From Ornithinibacillus massiliensis (GTDB lineage Bacteria; Bacillota; Bacilli; Bacillales; Amphibacillaceae), in the NCBI RefSeq assembly GCF_018310345.1, contig NZ_JAGXBY010000001.1:186001-250000 (forward strand): a stretch of 64,000 nt of DNA. The letters run 5' to 3'. Made by a program: the position numbers and the translations under genes. The notes beneath the pieces were generated by a model, which did not search any database, had not been told where the DNA came from, and was given only the letters and a program-made list of their open reading frames with translations. Positions 1 through 6,815 of this stretch are shown here, piece by piece. The stretch's first letter is position 1. Every line of letters starts with the position of its first letter.

Positions 1-749
1 CCTTTAATAAAATCAATCGGATTGAGTTTACGATATAACCAGGCAGGAATTAACATAACTAGGATAAATACGATAATACATGCGAAATATGCTGTGAAAA
101 TATATAAACCAAGTGCAGAGAAAATACTAGCACCATATTCAGCAGTGGCGAATGCCATCAGAGAAATAATTCCGATAGGGGTTAGTTCCATGATGAAATC
201 AAGAATTTTAAAAATGACTTTGGACAAACTGTTGATAAACGTTTTGACTGGGTCCGCCTCTTTCCCAATCACCACAATGGCTACGGAGAAGATAAGCGTA
301 AATAAAATGGTTGCCAGAATATCCCCTTCAGAAATCGCCTGGAATAGATTACTTGGTACGATATTCATAAAGAAATCGGCAAAGCTTGGTTCGGTGATTT
401 CACCATCATATCCGACCGCATCAATATTAATTTTCTGACCAGGACGAATCAAGTAGGAAATGACTAAACTAATTGCTGCTGTGGTGATAAACATGACAAC
501 AAAGACAACAATACTCTTAAAGCCAATTCGGCCGAGATCACTGGAACTGCCAATATTAATAATACCAGTGGAGACGGCTACGAAAATAATAGGAATAATC
601 ATCATCTTAATTAAATTTAAGTAAATATCGCCGACGAATTTTGCTTGAATAGCGAGTTCGGGTAAAAGTATACCAAACAGGATTCCGAGTCCGAACCCAA
701 TCGCAATGCGGGTGAATAAGTGTTTTTTAGCTGTTAATAGTTGTTTCAT
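1..749 (-). CDS. Dicarboxylate/amino-acid:cation symporter (DAACS), partial
   Basis: N-terminal 249 residues or so of a sodium/proton-coupled dicarboxylate or glutamate symporter of the DAACS (GltP/GltT/DctA) family; the C-terminal half runs off the left edge. The translated minus strand shows hydrophobic helices starting with KHLFTRIAIGFGLGILFGIL, then the family-typical stretches NLIKMMIIPIIFVAVSTGI and VPSNLFQAISEGDILATILF. The ATG at 749 overlaps the end of pheA by 23 bases, so it is probably translated from the pheA transcript. The substrate (glutamate, aspartate or a C4-dicarboxylate) cannot be told because the HP2/TM8 binding region is outside the window. Confidence 0.9.
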   Translation of the reverse strand, partial: MKQLLTAKKHLFTRIAIGFGLGILFGILLPELAIQAKFVGDIYLNLIKMMIIPIIFVAVSTGIINIGSSSDLGRIGFKSIVVFVVMFITTAAISLVISYLIRPGQKINIDAVGYDGEITEPSFADFFMNIVPSNLFQAISEGDILATILFTLIFSVAIVVIGKEADPVKTFINSLSKVIFKILDFIMELTPIGIISLMAFATAEYGASIFSALGLYIFTAYFACIIVFILVMLIPAWLYRKLNPIDFIK

Positions 750-1596
750 TTTGTAGAGCTCCTTTGTAGGTTGGGATTTTACCTTTACGGTAACTGCCTA
801 AAATATTGATATATGTGCAACTATCTTTTAACTCTTCTAAAGCCATCTTGAGTGATTCGTTACCAAGACCGCTATCAATATCGATAAAGAATCCATATAC
901 GAACGGTTTCGTTTGAATTGGTCGGGAAATTAAGTTGAGTAAATTAGTATCATGCTGTTTAAAAATGTTTAAAATATCGCTTAGTGAGCCAGTGCTGTGT
1001 GTTGTTTCAACGTAAATAGATGTTTTATCTTGTACTTGATTCACTAGAGCCCTTTTCTTTTTAAAGAATAAGAAACGTGTCGTATTGAATGGATTGTCGC
1101 TAATATTTTCTTGAATCACTGTCATGCCATACAATTCTGCAGCGTGGCTACCTGCTATGCTGGCGATGGTGTTATCCTTTGAATTTTTAACAAGTTTAAC
1201 TGCACCGGCTGTATCCGTATATTCGAGAACCTCGATATGAGGATACCGGCTTAAATATGTATAGCATTGCTCCAGTGCTTCTGGATGTGAGTATACTTTT
1301 GTGATCTCCGACAGCTCGATTGGATGCTTTGTAATGAGTGCGTGATCAATTTTTACATAGATTTCATCTGTAGCGGCTACATCTAAATACTTCAATAAAT
1401 CGATCGTTCTTGTAATAGGCCCGGTTGTTGAGTTTTCTACTGGTAGAGCAATATAATCGACTTCATCATGTAGCAATGCATCCACTAATAATCGAAAGGT
1501 ACGAAACCCTCTCATCTGATAATTATTTTCTCCGCTAAACTTTTGACATGCGATCGAACTGTAACTACCTTCCACACCTTGATAACCAATTAACAA
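727..1596 (-). CDS. pheA: Prephenate dehydratase
   Basis: Cytoplasmic enzyme converting prephenate to phenylpyruvate in phenylalanine biosynthesis. The N-terminal region has the family pattern GYQGVEGSYS and LPVENSTTG, and the catalytic-domain TTRF motif. The last 80 residues form an ACT domain with NLLNLISRPI matching the Phe-binding ESRP-type loop, so feedback inhibition by phenylalanine is expected. The TTG at 1596 is chosen because GAGGAGTG lies just upstream and conserved sequence starts immediately after it; this gives 289 residues, normal for a stand-alone monofunctional enzyme. Upstream is an apparent leader-peptide attenuator (1712-2002). Downstream a transporter gene overlaps it. 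Confidence 0.93.
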   Translation of the reverse strand: MLIGYQGVEGSYSSIACQKFSGENNYQMRGFRTFRLLVDALLHDEVDYIALPVENSTTGPITRTIDLLKYLDVAATDEIYVKIDHALITKHPIELSEITKVYSHPEALEQCYTYLSRYPHIEVLEYTDTAGAVKLVKNSKDNTIASIAGSHAAELYGMTVIQENISDNPFNTTRFLFFKKKRALVNQVQDKTSIYVETTHSTGSLSDILNIFKQHDTNLLNLISRPIQTKPFVYGFFIDIDSGLGNESLKMALEELKDSCTYINILGSYRKGKIPTYKGALQNETTINS

Positions 1597-1711
1597 TATA
1601 CTCACTCCTCTAATGATGATAAGAAACCTTGGCAAGCCAATCCTGAAAGGCGCGGATTGCCTGGTTTTGCTTATACTTTATTCCTTTAAACTTTTATACT
1701 TTCTTAAAGTG

Positions 1712-1769
1712 TAAAAAAAAGACCATTTATGCTTCAGCCTCTGAAAAAGGAGAGAAACGTAAATGGTCT
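1712..1769 (-). terminator. Second intrinsic terminator in the pheA leader
   Basis: Reading the minus strand, a perfect 10-bp stem (AGACCATTTA paired with TAAATGGTCT) closes a loop of about 30 bases and is followed by eight T. It lies about 115 bases upstream of the pheA start and downstream of another terminator, so both stand between promoter and gene. Confidence 0.8.
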
Positions 1770-1776
1770 AGAAAAT

Positions 1777-1815
1777 ATAAAAAACCAGCCACTTCGATTT
1801 CTCCTGTGACTGGTT
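1777..1815 (-). terminator. First intrinsic terminator (attenuator) in the pheA leader
   Basis: On the minus strand AACCAGTC pairs with GGCTGGTT (8 bp, one G-U) and is followed by six T. It lies about 70 bases after the stop codon of the Phe-rich leader peptide. The first arm can also pair with GGCTG at 1836-1840, an arrangement expected of an antiterminator. Confidence 0.75.
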
Positions 1816-1835
1816 AAACATTTTTACATGCTAAT

Positions 1836-1893
1836 CAGCCATCTTAGATATAGGTCGTCTATATCCGTGATGGCATATAGACGTTATCTAAAA
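1836..1893 (-). promoter_or_regulatory. Leader RNA hairpin overlapping the Phe codons of the leader peptide
   Basis: On the minus strand an inner 8-bp stem (1875-1882 with 1857-1864) sits inside an outer 9-bp stem (1885-1893 with 1842-1850). The first outer arm overlaps the last Phe codon and the stop codon of the leader peptide, so ribosome position should decide whether it forms. The loop GCCATC (minus strand) is also an exact complement of GATGGC at 1838-1843, an alternative pairing. Confidence 0.6.
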
Positions 1894-1949
1894 TAGCTAA
1901 AAAAGAACTGATTTAATTGTTGGGATGTATGCTCTAACATAATAATCAC
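1884..1949 (-). CDS. Phenylalanine-rich leader peptide upstream of pheA
   Basis: A 21-codon ORF starting at GTG with an AGAGGA ribosome binding site 5 bases upstream and ending in QFFFSYFR. Four of the last seven residues are Phe and one is Tyr. It is placed between a near-consensus promoter and two terminators that precede prephenate dehydratase. Leader peptides rich in the pathway's end-product amino acid are the hallmark of ribosome-mediated attenuation (as in the enterobacterial pheA leader). An alternative ATG lies at 1940 but is too far from the binding site. The function is inferred from layout. Confidence 0.7.
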   Translation of the reverse strand: MIIMLEHTSQQLNQFFFSYFR

Positions 1950-1973
1950 TCGAATCCTCTAATTGTTAAATAA

Positions 1974-2002
1974 ATTCTAACGACTTGTGTGTGTGTTGTC
2001 AA
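1974..2002 (-). promoter_or_regulatory. Promoter of the pheA leader transcript
   Basis: On the minus strand TTGACA (1997-2002), a 17-base spacer and TAGAAT (1974-1979) form a near-perfect sigma-A promoter just upstream of the leader peptide. The stretch from here to about 2240 holds no gene that I can support. Confidence 0.8.
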
Positions 2003-2277
2003 TAAGAATTTTTAAAATTACGCTTATAAAATAGCTGTGAATACTATCGGGAGGAATTAATATATTTATTGGACTAAAAAACTTCGCTACAATCTGTTTT
2101 TATAGCATAGGGATTTCCCTGACGATGAGTAGGAAATCTAATGAGTGAATAAAGTCATTTGTTGTAAAAAGATTCAGCTGAGATAACCGCATGCGCACTT
2201 CTCTACGTTAATTTATTTAAAAAAGCGATGGTTTTACTATTGTATGATTTGACCAGTAGAACCTTCCCCATTACTTA

Positions 2278-2286
2278 TGATATAAT
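2278..2286 (+). promoter_or_regulatory. Extended -10 promoter of the mutS-like leader transcript
   Basis: TGATATAAT is a perfect extended -10 element about 40 bases upstream of a short leader ORF. The -35 region is poor (TAGAAC at an 18-base spacing). Confidence 0.6.
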
Positions 2287-2328
2287 AGGTAACAGAATAC
2301 AACCCTTCACTAAAAGGAGATTGTTTTT

Positions 2329-2352
2329 ATGAGTGTGCATGTTCTTAATTAA
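2329..2352 (+). CDS. Leader ORF of seven codons (MSVHVLN)
   Basis: ATG with a strong AAGGAGA ribosome binding site 8 bases upstream, seven codons, then TAA. The last codons form one arm of a perfect 10-bp stem with 2430-2439, so ribosome occupancy would open that stem. A terminator follows about 120 bases later. This is the layout of antibiotic- or stalling-responsive attenuators upstream of ribosome-protection genes in Firmicutes. The inducer is unknown. Confidence 0.6.
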   Translation: MSVHVLN

Positions 2353-2473
2353 TCCATAATTGGATAGCTTGAAAAGGTTCAAAAAACTAGCGATTTAGCT
2401 AGTCTATTTGTGTTGTCCTTTTCAAGGTGAATTAAGAACAGGCTACTAAGCGGATAAGTTAAGATACGGACTT

Positions 2474-2507
2474 AAAGCTATGGCTGTTTTTGCCATAGCT
2501 TTTTTTA
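2474..2507 (+). terminator. First intrinsic terminator in the mutS-like leader
   Basis: AGCTATGGC pairs perfectly with GCCATAGCT around a 7-base loop, followed by seven T. It lies before the coding region, so expression requires read-through or antitermination. Confidence 0.85.
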
Positions 2508-2677
2508 ATCGCGGTGAAACCGACAGTTTCCCCCTTCTAAACAGGAAGATAAGGGACGCTAACACCGTGATTGGTCCACTTACCATCAGGGGAGTTCCCG
2601 TTGATGGAAGGTTCTCTTATGTAGATGTTTCGTTAAAGGGACATCTATCTAAATCACACTAGTGAAGGGATTCTTGC

Positions 2678-2712
2678 AACCGTCTTAAGCATAGGCTTGA
2701 GACGGTTTTTTT
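2678..2712 (+). terminator. Second intrinsic terminator in the mutS-like leader
   Basis: AACCGTCT pairs with AGACGGTT and is followed by seven T, ending only 28 bases before the gene start. Confidence 0.8.
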
Positions 2713-2739
2713 ATTTTCATTGAAAGCGAGGAAAAGACA

Positions 2740-4673
2740 ATGAATCAAAATACGATCGAAAAGCTTGAATATAAGCGGATTTTAGAAGAAGTTTCACAAT
2801 TTGCGTTAACAACAAAAGGGAAGCAAAAAATAATAGAAAGCCATCCGATTCAAAATAAAAAGCAATTGGAAAGAATGCAGGAGGAAATAAAGGAAGCAAT
2901 CGGAGTCTTGAAGATAAGTGCCAGTGTGCCAATTCATTCACTTGATGATGTGGATATTTATTTGGAGCAAGGGCATAAGGGGCTTGCTTTAAGGGCGGAG
3001 CAGTTAGTAAACATTCAAACCTTTTTGGATCATTGTAGAAAATTAAAGCGATTCATGCGGGATAAGGAACATATTGCGCCAACGATATCAACTTATGTAT
3101 GGTCGATTGAAGATCTTCAAGGAATCGAGGATGAATTAGCCCGTTGTTTGAAATATGGCCAGATTGACGACTACGCAACCCCTGAGCTTGCGAAGGTTAG
3201 AAGACTGATTAGCCAACGGGAAAGAGAAGCGAAAGAAAAAGCGGAGGCAGCTGCGAAATCCAAACGTATAGCAGACTACTTGCAGGAAAAGCATTTTGTT
3301 GAAAAGAACGGTAGTTACGTACTTCAAGTAAAAGCAGCCTATAAAAATAAAATAGACGGTCACGTCGTCGATGTATCATCATCTGGGGCAACGGTGTTTA
3401 TTGCGCCAAAAGTAGTTGCTGAAATACAAGGAGAGGTAGAACTACTACGGATGACGGAGGAAAATGAGGTACAACAAATTTTATACACCCTTACAGGGAT
3501 GATTCTAGAAAAGGAACAAGAAATCAAAATCGCAATGGATACGATGCTTCATTATGATGTCCTGTTTGCTAAAGCGAAGCACGGCCTATCCATTGATGGT
3601 GTCCTGCCCATCTTAAATGAAACATACGATATCCATTTAAAAAATGCTCGCCACCCCATGTTAAAGGGAAATGTGGTTCCACTGTCTGTTCATCTAGATC
3701 GATTAGCTCGTGCCCTTGTCATTACTGGTCCGAATACGGGAGGGAAGACCGTTACGCTAAAAACCGTGGGTCTATTATGTATGATGGCTCAGACTGGCTA
3801 ATGATTCCAGCAGAGGAAGGGAGTTCGATTCATTTATTCGGGAAAATCTTTGTAGATATGGGGGACGGCCAAAGTATCGATGAAAACTTGAGTACCTTTA
3901 GTTCCAGATTAAAGAATATTATCAATGTCTTGGAGGAAACAAACGATTACACGCTCGTTCTATTGGACGAACTCGGCTCAGGTACGGATCCGAATGAAGG
4001 GATGGCACTAGCGCAAGTCATCATGGAGCAGCTTGTAGATAAAGGTGCAACTTTACTTTCTACTACCCATTACAGTGAATTGAAAAGCTTAGCGCAGAAT
4101 AAGGAAGGCTTTATCAATGGTTCGATGGAGTTCGATTTGCATACACTTCAGCCAACATACAGACTAATTGTAGGTGAAGCTGGGAATAGCCAAGCATTCC
4201 CAATTGCGATGAAACTAGGAATGCATCCAAAATTGGTGGAGCGGGCTTTTCATCTTACCTATAAAGATAAGCAAAAGTCCTTCATTTATGAAGAAAATGA
4301 AGAATTTAAGCAAAGCTATCAAAAGCAAATCGTAGTCAACCGCTATGTAAGAGCGTTGAAGAAAGAAAAGATTCAAACGGAGATAGCTCAGTTTGACCAA
4401 GGGGATAACGTAAGGATTTCGCCAAACGGGGAGACTGGGATTGTTTATAAAGGACCTGATAGTATGGGGAATTACGTAGTTCAAATCAAAGGAGAGAAAA
4501 AAACAATCAATCATAAATTGCTGAAGCTTCATATAAAAGCTAGTGCGCTTTATCCAGAGGGATACGATTTTGATCAAATCTTTAAGTCTAAAGAGTATCG
4601 AAAGAAAAGTCGGTTAATGAATCGGAAATATGTAGAGGGATTAATGATTGAAGTGGAGAGGGAGGATGAGTAA
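2740..4673 (+). pseudogene. MutS2-like ATPase lacking Smr domain, frameshifted
   Basis: Two reading frames join into one MutS2-family protein of about 644 residues (MutS2 is usually about 780). The first part carries the core/lever region and Walker A GPNTGGKT, then stops at 3799. The second frame continues seamlessly with LMIPAEEGSSIHLFGKIF and Walker B VLLDELGSGTD, so one base is missing near 3796. The end has a KOW-like region (FDQGDNVRISPNGETGIVY), but the C-terminal Smr nuclease domain of MutS2 is absent. MutS2 is known to act on collided ribosomes as well as DNA. The leader suggests translation-linked control. There is no slippery heptamer at the shift, so a mutation or sequencing error is likelier than programmed frameshifting. 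Confidence 0.85.
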
Positions 4674-4714
4674 AGAGGGGACATATGGGGGGGGGCTGCA
4701 GTAGATTTGCTAAA

Positions 4715-4746
4715 AGTGGCACATACGTAGTTGTGTCGCTTTTTTA
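4715..4746 (+). terminator. Intrinsic terminator after the mutS-like gene
   Basis: AGTGGCACA pairs with TGTGTCGCT (9 bp with two G-U) and is followed by seven T. A run of nine G lies just upstream (4687-4695). Confidence 0.75.
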
Positions 4747-4837
4747 TAGGTTTTTGAAAATCCATTGTTTAGATAGCGAGGAAGAGGATGCGACTTGATG
4801 GTGGAACAACTGCCAATAAGAATAACGAAGAATAGTA

Positions 4838-4872
4838 GACAGCCTTACAGAGATGTAGGGCTGTCTTTTTTT
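4838..4872 (+). terminator. Second intrinsic terminator downstream of the mutS-like gene
   Basis: GACAGCC pairs with GGCTGTC with an inner TAC/GTA, followed by seven T. Between here and 5201 I see no gene; the stretch is AT-rich intergenic DNA. Confidence 0.75.
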
Positions 4873-5201
4873 ACAATAACGGAGAGTGATACATTCTCGA
4901 GTTACTTCATATTTATAAAGATATTATCTTGTTACGCCTAAACGATGATAACAACTCATGCCGGCCTTTTTCAGGTTTGTCTAGATCTATAAAGTAGTCT
5001 TTATAGTTATTGACGAACAGTGATGTGAAGTTCTTATTCGGTAGAGTTCAATATTCAGGGAAGTAATGTACGTATTCCTTCCTAATAGACGGTTTTTTAC
5101 ATAGCACCTCCAAAATTCATTCCATTTTGAAAGATTTATTGAATATTATGTTAGTATGGAAAAAAAGCAACATTTTACGGAGAATAAGTGGGAGGCATAT
5201 C

Positions 5202-5708
5202 ATGACAAAACAACTCTATATTAAGCAAAAGGTATTCAGTCTAGGTGAGAAATTTAAGGTGAAGGATCAGGATGAGAACGATGTTTATTTCGTGGAGGGC
5301 AGCTTCATGAAAGTCCCTAAGACCTTCTCGATTATGAATACAGCAAGAGATGTAGTTGCTACGGTTACGAAGAAGGTATTTAGCTTTTTGCCGAAGTTTT
5401 TTGTTGAGGTGAATGGACAAGAGGTGTTAACGATTAAGAAGGAAATTTCCTTCTTCAAGGCTCGCTATACGATTGATGCAGTAGGTATTGAAATTCGAGG
5501 TAATTGGTGGGATATGAATTTCCAAGTAGAGCGTCATGGTGAGGTCGTGGGAAAAGTGAATAAGGTATGGTTCTCATGGGGGGACAGCTACAAGGTCGAG
5601 ATATTGGATGAAGCGATGGAGACGATTATGATTGCCATTGTAGTTGCGATTGATTGTGTGAAAGATGACAATTCTAAGACAGCTAACTCCTCGATTACGA
5701 CGAATTAA
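5202..5708 (+). CDS. LURP-one-related / YxjI family protein
   Basis: 168 residues of the YxjI/LURP-one (tubby-like beta-barrel) family, recognised from IKQKVFSLGEKFKVKD, then YFVEGSFMKV, the FFKARYTIDA strand, IRGNWWDMNFQV and the C-terminal helix IMIAIVVAIDCV. The ATG at 5202 follows GGGAGG at good distance; the frame is open further upstream, but without a binding site. The molecular role of the family is unknown; scramblase-like relatives suggest membrane association. The last 30 bases before its stop are repeated 830 bases downstream at 6501-6530. Confidence 0.8.
   Translation: MTKQLYIKQKVFSLGEKFKVKDQDENDVYFVEGSFMKVPKTFSIMNTARDVVATVTKKVFSFLPKFFVEVNGQEVLTIKKEISFFKARYTIDAVGIEIRGNWWDMNFQVERHGEVVGKVNKVWFSWGDSYKVEILDEAMETIMIAIVVAIDCVKDDNSKTANSSITTN
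5671..5700 (+). repeat. Direct repeat, left copy (end of YxjI-like gene)
   Basis: Thirty bases matching 6501-6530 with two mismatches. This copy is inside the 3' end of the YxjI-like gene. The pair brackets the 178-residue unknown gene and an ORF remnant, as expected if the cassette was inserted with duplication of the gene end. Confidence 0.8.
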
Positions 5709-5724
5709 TTAAGGCGGAGCCTAA

Positions 5725-5865
5725 TCTACCATTAATTATGAAGGGGAAACAGGTGGGCATGAGGAGTTGGTCAACCAAGTTAAAGATATTGCTATGGCAA
5801 ATGTAAAACAAGAAAAAATAGAAAAAAGCTTTCTTCTAAAGGCACTAACTCAACGTTTCAAGTGA
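5725..5865 (+). pseudogene. C-terminal gene remnant of unknown identity
   Basis: An open stretch without a start, about 46 codons, containing GHEELVNQVKDIAMANVKQE and ending FLLKALTQRFK. The composition looks coding (charged helix), but no ribosome binding site or start codon opens it. It lies inside the repeat-bracketed cassette. I do not recognise the parent protein. Confidence 0.35.
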
Positions 5866-5964
5866 AGGAAAAGTAAATGGGGTGAAATACGTTTTAGGAA
5901 TTAAAAAGGACATATTCGTCAACTTTATCCTGTATATTAATATTTAGAAAAGGATAGGTAGAAA

Positions 5965-6501
5965 ATGTATTCAGATTTGCAAATAGAAACATATATTTTA
6001 AAGAAACCAGTTTATGATATAGCTGATTTGGAAAAGGATCCGTATAGTTATCTAATTCTCCTACAACATGAAAAGGTGGAAGCAATAGAATTATTACGGG
6101 GAAAAGTAGAGAACCCATTTAATAGAGCAATAGATATAGAAGGATCTATATATATTTGTTATAAGGGAAGAGAAGTAAGTCCACTAATTTACTGGGATGA
6201 AGTAGATAGCCTCTGGGCATATTATATAAACCTGATAGAAGAATACTTAGAGAATGGAAATGCTACATGTTATTTTCCAGGACAACCAATTCCGATTATC
6301 TTGAAAAAAGGAAGTAATAATATGATGCTTTTTTCAGTAAATAATGTTGAAATTCTAGTAGCAGAAAGATATTTTTTATTAATATTATTAAATAAAGCAA
6401 AAGAATTTTTTGAGTTTTTATCGAGTATCTCTCTTAATAATTATTATGAAAATGAAAATTCTCAAATTAAATCTATACTAGCTAAAATAGGTAAAGCCTA
6501 A
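5965..6501 (+). CDS. Hypothetical protein, 178 residues
   Basis: I do not recognise this protein. It is unusually AT-rich relative to its neighbours, soluble in appearance, with aromatic and acidic clusters (YINLIEEYLENGNATCYFPG), and no signal peptide. The binding site is weak (AAAGGATAG upstream of the ATG). Its stop codon abuts the right copy of a 30-base repeat derived from the neighbouring gene. Small, AT-rich, repeat-bracketed genes of this size are often immunity or orphan accessory proteins, but nothing in the sequence proves that. Confidence 0.6.
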   Translation: MYSDLQIETYILKKPVYDIADLEKDPYSYLILLQHEKVEAIELLRGKVENPFNRAIDIEGSIYICYKGREVSPLIYWDEVDSLWAYYINLIEEYLENGNATCYFPGQPIPIILKKGSNNMMLFSVNNVEILVAERYFLLILLNKAKEFFEFLSSISLNNYYENENSQIKSILAKIGKA

Positions 6502-6530
6502 TTCTAATACAGCTACCTCCTCGATTACGA
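6501..6530 (+). repeat. Direct repeat, right copy
   Basis: Matches 5671-5700 at 28 of 30 positions and begins at the last base of the preceding stop codon. No open frame continues through it, so it is a detached copy of the YxjI-like gene end. Confidence 0.8.
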
Positions 6531-6653
6531 TGCCTTAATTATAGTAGTTTAGAAGGCTATGGTAGTCTAATCTAGGGAATAAGATAATCCAAATGACATG
6601 AGGATTTGGTGGGTGGAGTTCTCAATGTAATCCAATGATATAATATTGCTCCA

Positions 6654-6698
6654 AGACAGAAGGCACAACGGTAATCCCCGATGTCCCTTCTGTCTTTA
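6654..6698 (+). terminator. Intrinsic terminator
   Basis: AGACAGAAGG pairs perfectly with CCTTCTGTCT (10 bp), followed by TTTA. It lies between the unknown gene and the AraC-GH39 gene and probably ends upstream transcription. Confidence 0.65.
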
Positions 6699-6815
6699 TC
6701 TATAAGCAGAAACAAGGCCCCTTTCTTATCTCGTTTTCCCCTTCTACCAAATTGTAAAAATATTTCTGCTATGCTAGAGTTGATGTAATAGTTTATAGGA
6801 AGAGGCTTTGAGAGC

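Larger units (their letters stand above)
2303..2669 (+). promoter_or_regulatory. Large structured 5' leader of the mutS-like gene
   Basis: About 400 transcribed bases precede the mutS-like gene. Visible pairings are GTTCTTAATT (2341-2350, inside the leader ORF) with AATTAAGAAC (2430-2439), CTTGAAAAGG (2368-2377) with CCTTTTCAAG (2417-2426), and ACTAGC with GCTAGT inside that. Then come a terminator, a CCATCA/TGATGG hairpin with an inner GGG/CCC, and a TAGATGT/ACATCTA hairpin. The 9-mer CCCTTCACT (2303-2311) just before the leader ribosome binding site is an exact complement of 2661-2669, possibly closing the domain. I do not recognise it as a known riboswitch class. Confidence 0.6.

Noticed and set aside
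1768-1821. Second leader peptide (MFNQSQEKSKWLVFYIF) between the two pheA terminators
   Set aside because: It is aromatic-rich and ends just before the second terminator, but no ribosome binding site precedes its ATG and it spans the first terminator stem; too weak to annotate.
1712-1950. T-box riboswitch upstream of pheA
   Set aside because: The conserved T-box core (GGGTGG...ACCGCG type) and AG-box are not present in the minus-strand leader; the layout fits a leader peptide instead.
2480-2662. 60-codon ORF in the mutS-like leader
   Set aside because: Its ATG lies inside a terminator stem with no binding site, and the sequence is explained by RNA hairpins.
4687-4695. Run of nine G as a phase-variable switch
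   Set aside because: It is outside any gene and not placed between promoter elements that I can see; a similar run of ten G at 40981 is also intergenic.
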